Below the pieces are notes generated by a model. It saw only the letters and a program-made list of their open reading frames with translations. It made no database searches and was not told the DNA's origin. DNA of 64,000 nucleotides from Macropodus opercularis (taxonomy: Eukaryota; Chordata; Actinopteri; Anabantiformes; Osphronemidae), in NCBI GenBank assembly GCA_030770545.1, contig CM061100.1, forward strand, positions 9,266,501-9,330,500, given 5' to 3'. Made by a program: the position numbers and the translations under genes. Below, in pieces: positions 24,101 through 37,900 of this stretch. Position 1 is the stretch's first letter. Each line of letters opens with the position of its first letter.

Positions 24101-27100
24101 CCTGTCTCATACCCCAGCGACACTCGGTAGACCACTGGATGGACCTTTTTTTGGCTGTTTTGGTAAATTCATAGCTCTATATTTTCTCATAAACTGAAAT
24201 TAGATATTAGAATCCACATTCCCACAAAGTAAAACCACACCAATACCGAGAATAAGTCTCTAATCAATTCAGTTTAATATCAATTTAATATCTATTTATT
24301 CAAAATAAAACCACGTTTTTTAATCACCATTCAAGATCACAGAAATAATAATAATATGTGTGTGAATGCGTAGAATTTCTGTGTGTAGGAGTGTGTCCAG
24401 CAGGACAGTACAGAGGGGGAGGATATCCTGTTACCGCCTCGGGAAAACAGGACTACAGTAAAGGAATGTCTCATATGCAGAGCTATTCTACCACACACAA
24501 CGTTAGTGTGTATGTGATTGTAGTTGTGCAATGGTGCATGCATGTGTAAGTGTGTCCTTTCCAGTGTGTGTGTGTGTGTGTGTGTGTATGAGAAAGAGAG
24601 ACTCTCATTGAGGTGAGCTGACATTCCAGGCATAACTAACTTTCCTCAAGGCTTGGACTTTAATACTGGTGATGAGGGACACTATACACTCTGGCTGATC
24701 AGTTAAAAAGCTTAGTGAAAGAGCAGAGGACATTTGTATGTGTGTGAAGAAATCATGAGGCTGCTTTGCTGTTCTTGTAAACATATACAAACAAACCTCC
24801 TATGCTGGAATGTTTGGGCCCTGGAAAGTCTTGAATGTTTCATTACATTATCTCTATTAACATGAAAAACACACAAATGCTTGTATAACATTTACATGGA
24901 TGGGAAATGTGGTTTTAATAGCCCCACACCCTCACCACTATGTTGTGTTACCTGTGTTTGTATTTTTCATTTTTCCAAAAAAAAGGAAAGAATATAAAAT
25001 TTGGAGAAGCGTATACAGTCCTGCCTCATTTAAATTCTGCTCGGGTTAGGTGTGGAGGTGTGGAGAGCTAGTATACGACTGGCACAGTAGGTGTTAGTAT
25101 GAACATTACAGTAGGTTTGTGTGGTTCAGTTGCAGTTGGATTATGGTGTAAAATGAGAATTCTGCTGATGATTTACAAAAACTGAGAGTAAAGGTCATTT
25201 TTACAAGGAGTGGTTATTAGTAAATTTAAGGGAAATTCGCAGGAAGTACAGTAATACGATTATGAGCCTGTCTGAGCTTTGTGTAACTGCTGTCTCATTC
25301 GCAGTCTGTCGCCATTCCAATCACATCTGGATATAGTTATGCTCCCACTGTGATGCACACAAATCAGAAATCACAAACACGCACACTTGGCTGCATGCCT
25401 TAAACTAAGGGGGGCTTTGTAAGCTAAAACACATTTACCAGAATGAGCATACACCCTGGAAGCTAACGCTGTCTTCTATCTCACGCACTCTGACTTTTGG
25501 TTTCTCTTTATCTCACGTTTAAAAACATTTTCTTTGGCGACAATCATAGTCTTTTGTTAGCGCACACACAGTACACAGTGTCAATAGACGGACAGGTGGC
25601 CGAGGGAGTGATCAGCTGTGACAAACATCAAGTCAGAATACAGAAATCAGATGATTGTTCAAGGGCTAAAGGGCGCAGTTTGATGTAGTGACATAATGTT
25701 GTGACCATATGTACAACCTTGCCACAAGAGCACCATCTGAACTTTCTTATCAATATCACCAGAAATAATGACTATAAACACAAATATGTTTGGGTGTTGC
25801 TGTTTAGACTGAACTTGGCTTTTTATTCCAACACATCCTCCTCTTTCCTGTACACTCTTCCAGTGAGAACCTGCCATTTCTAGCAGACGTTTCACCACAT
25901 TTAAGCTTGAAGAGGACATTCATTTAAAATATTTGCATCACAGCCATTTAATTTCAATAAAATCATGTCTTCTATAATATCCTGTCTTCTTTTTCTGATT
26001 AACCTAATATACAACCTAAAATTTAACAGATATAATGTAATTCCCACAGGTTAGTACTCACCTGCTCGTTTTCCTTGTGGCTCAGCAGTAATTTAGTTTC
26101 TCTTAATAATATCTATACTGTGAGTCCATTGTGGAATTTCCAAAAGCAAATTTCTTTGAGTTGTGTTTATTATCTGAATTACTTCTGCCATGCGTCCACG
26201 TCTTCTTATTTTAGCTCTGTTCACTGCAACCCAGCCTTAGTCTGTGCTGTTCCAGATAGTGGGAGTGCCGGACTTTTCCCTGGCCAAGCCTTTTCCTCTT
26301 CTTCTTCTCCTCCTTTTCCTTCCCTCTGGTCTCTTTCCTCCCCTCTACAAAGCTTCTTTCTCAGTAGCATTCCTGCAAGCTGTGATGTCATAGGCTGTAC
26401 GTGTGTGCGTGTTTCTCCAGATGCCCGTCATGCACAAAGACCCCTTCTGTACAAGCCCTCGTTCATACAGACACACACGAAAGACATCCACCCTGACGCT
26501 TGCCACTCCTCCCTTCCTGTATAAGACCAAGCCTTTTCTTTCCCCATTACATACAACTTACAGCTCCTGTCACATCTGAGAAAAGCATGATGATGAAGAA
26601 ATGATGATTGAGGAAAGGAGAGGAGATGATAAGAGGGTAATGGGATTTTCGTCTGTCATCAATAGTATGGGACTGTTGACTCAGGCTCATATGAGGATTG
26701 TTCTAATACTTTGGTTGTATTCACATCCCAATAAAAATGAGATATAGCCAGCCTGCCTCAACGATTATACACCCCTAGACATTTCATTATTAGTGCTTTT
26801 AACTAGGGCATGGTGGTTCCTTTAGAAACTTGTCAAAAGCTACATTTATGTAAAAAAAAAGCCAATTTTCCATACCTGTAAATCTCACCTAAGGCTACTG
26901 ATGTGTGTCTGTGTTGTGTGAGAATGCACGCGTTGGGTCACAGGATCAGACTGGCGGAAACCAGAGCTGACGTGAGTCATGGTTTACTTTCTCTGCCTGA
27001 AACACTACATTGAAATGCAATGGAACTGGAAACACTTTCCTTGGATTTACAAGAGCAATTAGCAACATTGTGTTAGCAGCTCTTAAATGACGGAGGACAA

Positions 27101-30100
27101 AGCTACGAGTGAAGTCCATATGACAGGATGCTATTTAGTAAATAGGGTTGTAAACGTTCTTTTCTTATATACTAATAATCAAATTATGTGGCGCGGTTTG
27201 ACAAAATTATACTCAATAATTTGATAGCTACTATGCATAGTTCTGAACTAGCTGCTGTGCACATTATTATATATAACTATGTCGGACCCTGGCCACAGAA
27301 ATCCCCAGAAATGTTATAAAATAAAAGCCCAAATAAAAAAATATTTATCATCACACCTCTGATGTTTAAAGTTTAAAGACTATACAGAATTTTTGTATAG
27401 TATAATTTGTATAAGTTCTGTATAGTTTTTGTTTCTAAATAGCATTTGGTGGTATTTTGATAGTGACAACGAGGGTGGTCTAGGGGTCAGAGGGGTTATC
27501 CTAGTCTGAAGCTATTTGTCAGAATGACAAATAGTAAGTTGTCCATCCTCACCTAATCTGAGCTGCACTGACTACAACCCAAATAAATACATAAATGAAA
27601 CAAAAACAAAATCTGTCACAATACTTTTTAAACTGTCCTTGTTTGAAGAGAAAAACACACGTTTTTAGTGAGTTCCCAGGCCAGAAATAACACCGAGCCA
27701 TATGACGAAGAGAAGTCGGTCACAAAAAATTGGGACAGTAACCCAATTATTGCAAAGGCACTGGGGAGTTCAATTCCTGGATGGGTTGTACCACACAAAC
27801 GGTCATTATGCCAGTGCTTGTCATTTAGAGAGAAGAATTAATAGCTATGAAATCCATTAACAAGCTGTGTGGCAAGCTGTGAACATGAAGATATCGTTAA
27901 AGAAAGAGAGTCACAGACTGAGGAAGACGGGATTCGTTTTCTGTGTGTGAAGGTTCATTTGTGTGTGCGCATGTCTGTGCATGAGTACGTGCAATTGGGT
28001 CAACATTATTGGGTCAATATAGAGCAGCGCCCATAGCAGTCTTATACCACGGATGTAGACCACAATTGATTACAGTGATGGCACACTTCAACCATGCACA
28101 ATGCCAAAGAGGCACAAAGGCAAAAGAGGCATGTACATGCATAGACACACATACCATGCAGCATAAATTAAGGTAGAAAATCTTGATCTTGTCTAAATTC
28201 CCGTTAATGTCTGTTAGTCTTTGGATTCATTCACAAAAAAGCCTCTTTCATGCTTTACAAAAGAGCGAGACATAAACTTTTCAAACCACCTTCTTAAAGT
28301 CAGTCACCTTTTGTGACATTGAGTGCTTATTTGGGAACAGAGATAGAGGATCACTGCTCACTTACATGCACCAGTTACCTTGAAAAACACTCGACACATG
28401 AGTCTTATCTGAGAGATAGTAATAATGTCAGACAAAATGGGGAGAAAACACTTTTTAAAAAGTTTAAACAAAAGATTCTGCAAAGTAAAGGAAGACAGTG
28501 ATTAGATAAAAGCCTTTCACAGTTCATAGGTCATCTAAACAGGAAACCAGGAGGCTGAGCTAACTTGTATCCACGGAAATGGTTCTCAGCACAGGACACA
28601 CACAAAAAAACCTGGGCACCTGCGCTGGAGGACACAAATAAAAACTACAAGTAGCAAGCTCTCAAAGGTTACTAGGGTCAATATTAGGAGCACCCAGACA
28701 AAACTTATAAACAGCGAGTTAAGACTTTTTTAGGGTTTAATTTAAAGATGTCCAGTTTCCAGGGCTGAAGCACTAGTATAACTATTTCTGTGAGTTGTAG
28801 ATCTCCACCCTGCTACACACATACTGCAGACACACAATCACTGAAGCCGCTGTTCTAGTACTGAAAAAGAATAATAATTTAGGTCACTGTCACCTACCCG
28901 TTGCCACAGAACTTGAAACAGCCAGACTGAAATCATGTTAAGATGTCTTGAAGTCTGAGTTTTAAAGAGGTACGTTGTTAGTGTCTGGACTCATGGCAGC
29001 TATTCGTGTCCCTTTTCGAAGCCTCTCGTGACACCACTCGCATACAACCCAGACCCCCTAAGACCCTTTCATGGAACAGCAACAAAGGGCCCGACAGGCG
29101 CTTCAGTGGGATTCTGCAGGCTGAATACTAATGCTATGCCACACTCTCACACACACATGCTCACAGATGGTGGAGAGCTCCTCTTTAGCATGAAGGTCTG
29201 TAGTCAGAGAGTGTGACCAGTTGTGTACACAAGCTCTCCAAGCTCAGGATGGAGAGCCAAATTAACACTCCCTGCACAAGTATAGGACTAACTGGGACAA
29301 AACACAGTGTCACCATAACAGAGAACAGCAATCTATTATTGCCTAGGTCTTGGACCGAATAAAAACAACACCTCTACAATTTTTTATTAACCAGGACCCA
29401 GATCTGTACGCAATAATAAATCATACTGTGAAACTAAAACAAAACATACTTTGCTCAGCTGGTTGCCCAGAGAAATTGCAAAATAAGCTTTGTTTGGACT
29501 TATCTGAACTAATTCATGGATATCATCAAATGTGTTCTGTATGATCACATATGCTGTAAGGCTACAAAGTTTAATGCTTTACGTTTACAAGTCCTTCTAA
29601 TAAACAAAATAGAGTAAAGTCTTTTGAATCAGCTGGTTACATGTTGACAGCACTGCTACTACTATGCTGATGTTGTGTCTCTGTCACACTCTTTTTTTTG
29701 GCATCATTGAATTGATTGATCACGTAACAGATTGCGACTAGCACCGTTTCTACAAATAGCATCCTATCTGTAAATCGCTAAAACTGATCTTGTCTTAGAA
29801 TAAAACAGAGAATAGCAAGAGCTGCAGGGAAGAAGAACTGTGTAGCTGTAGCTTCAACCTATTCCAGGCCATCAAACAGGGCATAAAAACATTGCAGTAC
29901 TAACAGAGTAAACCTCTACTCAGTGTTACAGGTATCTTACAGTATTAACTATCTCTGCTCTGCCTCACATTGACAAGAGCAGTGTCTTAATCACCTGTCT
30001 ATTTCTGGAAGCTAGCTCATTAGCCTGCAGTATTTAGACAGAGGAAAGAGGCTGCACACAGGAAGAAAACAGCCCGTGGCAGCCTAACATGCTTGACCCT

Positions 30101-33100
30101 GACATCTTATTAAGTACTGTATTTACATACAACTTCCTAATTCCTGCAACAATATTTTCAGTGGTTTCAAGGGAATAGCATGCACTTACTGTAGTAATGC
30201 ACATTACAGGGTAATTCTAATATGAATCAAAAAAGAAAAGATTTATAATTATCATTATAAACATAGTCACGATGACAAGGCCTGCAAATAAGACCTGCAG
30301 ATAAGTTTCAAGTTGATTTTATTCCTGCCTATGCAAGTGAATGTGTTACTGCTGCACGAACCAAATGCTGGTTCACTCCTCAAGTGCATATCTCAAAAAT
30401 ATTCACAAATCAAATGAACAGTTTGTCCTCCCAGGCCTGAGGAGATATTCCATTGAAATAGTAACGCCCCATCCTTCATCACAACACCACTGTACATTCC
30501 ATTAGATATTTCAAAATCAAGTGTTTATGGATTCCCAAATCTGTCCTCAGTCGTCTTCTGACGGTCGCTAGTCTGTCGCAGGGCCACACATAGAGACACA
30601 CACTCACTCAGGCAATTTACACTTACGCCAATTAGCCTAACCACATGTCTTTAGACTGTGGGAGGAAGCCGGAGACCCCAGAGATAACCCATGTAGACAC
30701 AGGGAGAACATGCAAACTCCACACATGGGGAACATGTAAACTCCACACAGAAAGGCACCCGCACGCCTCCAGGTGACATCTTCGAACCTAGGACCTTCTT
30801 GCTGTGAGGCCACAGTGCCGTGCAGTCCCTTTTCTCTCTTAAAGTATTTCACATTATAATAACTACAATCATGATGCAATCATCATCTTTCTGCGAGAGG
30901 TACATGATTCCAGTTGGGCAAAAAAAGCGAGTATTAGCAAGTCCTTGATTCTTTGATAGGTGTGAGTTGTTTCCCATAGTTACAAATATAAACCAGACGG
31001 TTGCTACCACAAACATTCACCTAAAACACACCCCATGAAGACCTAACAGTTGGCCAAACCACATAAAACATGCCCCAAAAGCGCTGCTGGTTTCTTACAC
31101 GGATAAGAAATGTAACACCAACGATGATGACAGCAACCCGACCACCTAAAGCCTAAATGGCAAGCTGACATTCCAGTCTAAAACTGGAATGTGATAAAGA
31201 GACCTCCGCTGCTTTTCACCACCAAAGCATAGCTGTGTGTTATGAGATGAAGCCCTGACATTAGAGGTCAATGTCCCAGCTGAGTGTCTGCTTTAGTATT
31301 TAATCTACTTTATCGCACATTCTTAAGATGAAAATAAAAGCAATTAATCTTTCTCTGCTCCTGTCAGGGAGCCCATTTTCAAATTCACCTGTCTTATGTT
31401 GTCCGATTCCGTGCACTTTTGCACTACATTTCCACAATTTTTGTGTTTTTGCTGTAAACAACGTTTATGTTTGCAGGTGATTTGTGCCCTGCTTTTTGTT
31501 AAATGAATGACTTCTGTTGCACAGTACAACAATAGTCAGTGGATGTTGAGGACAATAGTGGGTGGTGGAGATTGTGTAATGGTGGCCATCATGGCTGGGT
31601 GGTATTGTTGCATTTCCTGAATCTCTCCAGTTCTCTTCCTCTGTGGAACAAAATGCCAAAACATGAGCAAAATACTTCTCTGAGATGAAATGTGACAAGA
31701 AATGACTTTTTGACCTTGTAAAATGCTTCCTTCAAGCATTTTCTTTTATCGTATTTTTGAAAGCAGCATGAGTCTAAACATGATACGGCAGCAAGGGCCT
31801 TGGATCCTTTGCGTTATTATGAACTGCATGGAGACAAAGGTCATTTGGAAAGTTTATCCAACTGCGCCAAAACTAGTAGGCTTTAGAATTAAAGAAAAGT
31901 AATCTATTTGTGAACCCAAAGCATTAAAATTAATAATTAATTACTTAATTTTTAACTATTACTATAACTTTTAACTTAATTGATAACTATTCAACTATGT
32001 AACGCTGAAAAGTGACTCAATATCATCAAATTTGCTCTTCTCTCAGTATGTCAAGGGGACTCCTTATTGTGGTACTACAAATGGAGAAATAAATAAATAA
32101 ACCAGAAACCATTAGATACACATAGACTGTGTCCTTTCATCACTTATAACTATCATCAACTCATGTGGGAGAAACTAAAATAGCCTCAAAGTGCCAAAGA
32201 TACTCCAAAGAACTACTTAACATTCCTGTTACTTCAAATATGCACAAACATAAAAGGCTTTGTTTAGAGACAGAGAAAAACTTTTTGAGGGTGCAATCTA
32301 ATAGCTGCCCTGGGGGACAATCACATGCTTTCCAATGAGAATGAGACTCAAGCTGCATGTTTGACTTCCTATTCATCTTATCCACTCATTGTCAGCTGAT
32401 GAGACACACATCATATTTGTTAACTGAGAGCTGGCAAAACACTGTATCATCCACCGTGTGATACAACTCCAGGACACCACAATCATGTATCAATGACATT
32501 TCTTTTCATTCGAGAACCACTTCGTCCAATAACATGAGGCAGAGTATCACTCTCTTCCTGGAACAAAGCCAGTGGAGGCGCATCAACAGATCGGCCATTG
32601 AAAGGCCATCAGCCAGTTAATGTCAACAACAGTTTGAGACGAGTGAGGCTCAACAGACTTCCTACTAGCATCCTGTACCTCCCTCCCTCACATTGCCCTT
32701 ATTTGCTGCTTCAAATACCTCCCCAGAACTTACACGGCCCCCTTGCACCACACTCTATGTCTCCTTGTGCCCATTGTCTCTTGTCATCGTGTCGCTCTCT
32801 CATCTCATTGTTGCCTTCTCTACTCCGTTGCCATTTCCACCAGATTGTCTTGGTTCAGCAAAGATTTTGAATCACACTGTTTTATGTAACTTGTGAACAT
32901 GTGTGACAGTGTGTGTATGTGTGACTGTTTCCTAGGGAGAGGGAGAGGTTTGGAGGAAGAAGGCACCATTGATGATTTTGTTTTTCCTAGGGTTTTCTCA
33001 CACAATACACAGGACTGAGAGAACAGAAAATGTACTTCCACAAAGCACACAGGCAACTTGCAAACACACAGAAACCTACATACAGTAACGTGCACCACCA

Positions 33101-34910
33101 CTTCAAAGACAAATTTGATAAATGGTCCTTACCCCTATTTACTGACTATCTGTTCCGCTAGAGAGCTAGCTGTGATTGCTTTGTCCCCAGGCCTACCAGA
33201 GGTTATTGGCAAATGCTGGGTCTGAATTGGCAGTTTGCTTGCCTTCATCATCAAATTTCAAATGGCGAACAAACAAAACAGCGAACACAAGCTTTTCTAA
33301 ATAAATAGTGTGCGCAAAAAAACTTAAACCATCACCGTGATTTTGTTTACCCCTCCATTTTGAAACTCACTGATCAAATCTAACCAGAACTTTTTGTCTG
33401 TTTGTTGCTCTATCTTGCCAGGTGGCTGTGTTTGGGACCTGATGTGAAAAATAAATAAAAGTTGTCCATCCCATTGACTAGAAATAAACACCCCAAGAAA
33501 GCACTGCATAGAGACATGCTTCATTTCTAAAACATCAATCACAGATTTCGTATTGTACTAGTCAGCTGCATCATGGGCAGTAACTCCATAGTGAAGGAAA
33601 ATCAATCAGCATGATCGAAAGCAATGAGGAGGTACGTTTTTTTAAAACAGCCCTGTCACCTGAAGCCATTCTGACAATAGCTGCAATGTTTATTTGTATT
33701 TAACTGTTAACTGCATAACCACTTTTAGACAAGCAGTTTTGAAGAAGAAAAAAACACTGGCAGCCAACCACATTTAACATGACAATGACCATCCTTCATT
33801 GTCAAAGTCTGAAATCACACAAGTACAAGTTGCTTGGCAACTGCTACAGGCAAAGAAAAGGACTGAAAGCTCACCACAAGAAAATCTGGAGCAAAGAAAC
33901 CAAGTCTGGCTTCAGGTGCTTCGCTCTGAACATGTGCCAGCTGGTTCTTTGTTTTGATCGGCTGCTACCCCAGAACGCAGACTTCTATCACTTCTTGGGC
34001 GAGGGTGGAGTTCAAACTACATGCACTGCCTGTAGACCATAACCTGAGGCTCTCTGAGAGGTTTTACAAGAGCAAGAGGATGTCGACAACTGTATTGGCC
34101 TAAGAAATACTGTCACAGTAATGTTAAATGGGAACTGGACAAGGAGTGGTAAAATATTACAGTGATTATAATGCAGGTTTGTAGCTATATGTCAGGTGGT
34201 AGCAGCGGCTGTCAATTTAGAAGAAAGGTGATAGTTATAGTGAGTCTATCCAGGGTGAATTGATGCAGAGGAAAAACAGGGAGAGACTAGCTACTGCAGC
34301 AAGAAGCCTGGTCCACTGACCTCCTCTGGATGTCCCTGGGCCGGAGGAGGAGGGCGCAGTATCCTGTGTCCTCCCTAGTTTACAGCCAATCAGTGTAATT
34401 ACAGTCTCTGCCTCTATTAACCGGCACACACAGACACACAAGTAACCCACAACGCAGTTAGCAACGCAATTGACCCTCAACGGACACACAAACGTTTCAC
34501 CCAGGTACACTTTCACTGAAAACCCGTCCAGTCAAAATACATCTCCGTTATATTCAGACCAGTACTTTTGTCTAACAGTACCTGGGGTGGTGAAAGCCGT
34601 GTAGCAAAGCGCTGAGCTCCTTACGACCGACTCATTACCGGCTAATAACCGGGATTAGTTTTTAACGGCGGAGGCGTAACCGACCCGCTGACCGCTACTT
34701 CTGGCTGTTTCCCCCTTTGTCGTCTCTTTCTTCTTGAACGCAGCAGTAGCCGCTGCGCCACCGGTCGGACGGCGGGACGGTCAATGAAAGAAGCGCACGA
34801 GAGAAGTCACGGGACAGACGCTCGTGCGCCCTCGGCAGCGATACGATAACAACAAAAAACGGCAGCTTGTGACTGCGATGACATTGCGCGCGAGCTTTTT
34901 CCAAGCACCG

Positions 34911-34941
<31 letters not shown>

Positions 34942-37900
34942 CTTCTTCTCTTTCTTTTCTGTCTTCGCTCCCTCTCCTCCTCGCGCTCTCTTTTTCCAGG
35001 CACGCGCACTGAATAATGCAGGACTCGCGAGGTCCCGGGAGTGTTTTCTGTCCCGTTCCAGAGACAATCAGAGAGCGAGCCGCCACAATGAAGCCGACCC
35101 GCGCGGATCAGATTACCGCCGTGCTGCCTTTCATTCATTTATTCAGCTGCTAGGCAATCTGGCTGCAGCTCGGCCAGGCCCCCCTCCCTGCCCGGCCTCC
35201 GTTTCCCCACCTCTGGGTCTCTCCACCTCCTGTCCCAACGCCCCCCCCCCCCCCCCCTCAAAAATGTGCCCAGGTGGCGTTTTTACACAAACACAAACAG
35301 AACGCTCCAGAACTGGACTGCGAGCTGGTCTGTGCACTTAAAGAGCAGTCTGCCTAAATTTCGCCTTATCAGAGTGAAGTTAGAAAGTAACTTGGAAAGT
35401 AACCCTTCACCTTTTATCTCTTAACGTTTCGAAGACTTGCATCATGGGAACTGTAGGAAGACGGAAGAGTTTCGATTCTAAGGGACAAAACCTCCTGCTA
35501 TTAGGTTTTGAATCTTGTTCATGTAATGCACAATAAAATTGAGATCACTGTTGCTTTTATTTTAATTGTTGTTCAGTTGTACTTTGTTGTCACAGTTGTT
35601 CTTTGTATCCTTCTGTCTCTTATTTGTGCTTTATTATAATAACTGTTTCCCCTTTGTATTATGATAAAATTAGCTATTAATGGCATTACACTAGCTTTTA
35701 AATTTGTTTTTCTACGTTGTGATTTTTCCACAGGGCAAAATGAGGAACTCTCCACATGGACGGAATCATGGATTTAGAACTCACTATAACTAGAACTCCC
35801 CTTTTGTATTCAGATAAAAAAAAATGCCACAAGGTACAATAAGTTGATTTTAAGTTCACAAAGTTATACAACTCACCTTACTGCAGAATGAATATGCGCA
35901 GAGATGATCAAATGTGACACCCTTTAAGTTAAAAGGTGTACTAATTCTGCCCTACAGGTCTATTTACATAAAATGTTGATTATATGATCAGTCAAATTGT
36001 CTTAGCATAAAACGTAAATTCCAACTGTTACACAGGTAGGAAAAAGTCATACTGTAAATTAATTTATAAGATAAGATTTGATGTAAATCTTCAGATGATC
36101 TGTCCATAAATGATGGCAAAAGCACTGTATCATCAGTTGTAACTTGTCCTCATTCCCTTTGTGTGCTGTATATTTGTCTTCTTTTTTCCATGATGTGCTT
36201 GTAGCATGTTTCTCTACTTTTTATTTTTTTAGTGGCGTACAGGAAAATTGTCTGAAAACCCTTTTCTTGTAGAGCAAAACAGTGAATACTCTCTTTCTCT
36301 CTGTCTCTCTCTCTCTCTGACACACACACAAACACAGCATAGATGTCATTTCAGTAATGGTCCAAAACAAGGATAATGGAAATTGCTGTTTGAAAACCTG
36401 TAATCCACGAAAAAAGGTGGACAAATTGTCCCCTCTCTACAATAGCTTAATGAAAGGTTTCCTGGCAGACTCACTGATGCAGCCTCATACTCTGGCTAAT
36501 GTGACAATGTGTGAGTGAACAAAATATGTTGTAGAAATGCTTGTTATGTCCTTTGAATTATGGATTTAAGCTACATACAGATACAGTACTTACCATGGCA
36601 GTGTGAGGTTGTCTGGGTGAAACGGGAGCTTGATACCCATTTTCTGTTGTCACGGCAACGTCTAGGATGAAACAAAAAGTGAGATACTGTTGTCAACTTT
36701 GGTAATTATTATCTTGTTTTAAATTCCTCTACATATGAGTAAACTCCATATATTATGGGGTGCGAGCATTGTTTTTATTGTTGTGTGCGCTTTTATGAGT
36801 TGTACCCAAACAGCCTCTTTTGGCTTGTAGCCTTGTTTTGGACACTGTTTCATGAGCAGGATGAACGGAATAACAGGATAAACTATGTAAAGCTAAAACA
36901 TTCCATCTGTAACACATACGCAGAACTAACACTAAAACGTCTGACCTGTAAAATATGAGGATATCAACAACCTGTGCTCCATTTTAATGTATGTTATGGA
37001 TTATAAACTGTTCTGTAAACCTGTTATCATCATAGTGATAACTGATTCTTTAATTCAACAAGAGCATCTGTATTTGCAGGACACAGACAATAAATCTTCA
37101 CCGCACTCTCGAGCAGACTTTCTACTTTAGTTTTGCTCCGTGCTCCTTCAGTGACCCAGTTCTATCTCCAGTTGGTAAGTTCATCATCTGTCGTATCTTG
37201 TCCTCTTCAACCTTCCGAGACCCACATTCCCTCAACTGCTGCATCAACTCATCAGAGTAGAAAAAATCAACAAAGCAGGTTTCTAGTGTAACATGTACTG
37301 TTTTACTAGTTGTCTCCAACCACTGACCATAATCTTTCAACTAACTTTTGCTTGTAATAACAGCAGTAGTAGAAATAGCAGAAGAAGTAGAAGAAGAGGA
37401 AGTTTATTTTAGGAGGAAATTTACATGTGGCTTTCTGATCAACTACTATAAGATTATTGCATCAAATTGATCATTTGACTAAAATAAAATAACGTCCAGT
37501 GGGCAAAACAGACACAGACTGTCAAACAATAATGTTTTGTTAGCTAACAATACAGCTTTATAGTGTATGATATGCACATTGCTGAATACTGTATATGTCC
37601 TAATGTATGTGCATTGCTTGCCCATAATTCTGTGCAATAAAATTGTCAGTGGTATCAGTGAAGTTAATTGAGTGAGCAAGATGTGCTGTTACGTGGTCTC
37701 CTGTGCCTACAAATGAAACTGGAAATGCACCTCTGGGCCTCTGCGGCTTAAGGGCATACTGTAACCTACTTAACCTTTTTGGTTTTGTTTACGTGTCTTC
37801 ATTCATTTTTCCTTACTTCAGCACCAGCTGCCTCCCACTCCTCCAACTCATAACCCAAACTCTTACTGTACAGTGTGTACCTTGATGTTTTAAAAAAAAA

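Larger units (their letters stand above)
23033..36593 (-). other. Long intron(s) of PALM2AKAP2 between AKAP2 exons and the junction exon
   Basis: About 13.5 kb with no firmly supported coding exon. It contains a CTCF core motif (23243-23254), a (TG)n run near 24564-24588, a possible cassette exon (26062-26112), an L2 fragment (30563-30827) and a CpG-rich block (about 34.3-35.35 kb) that may be an internal promoter. The remainder is AT-rich. Confidence 0.6.

Noticed and set aside
34695..35138. Overlapping minus-strand frames of 86-147 codons in the CpG-rich block
   Set aside because: They are open because of GC content and the (TC)n tract (read as RE/ER repeats). No protein similarity.
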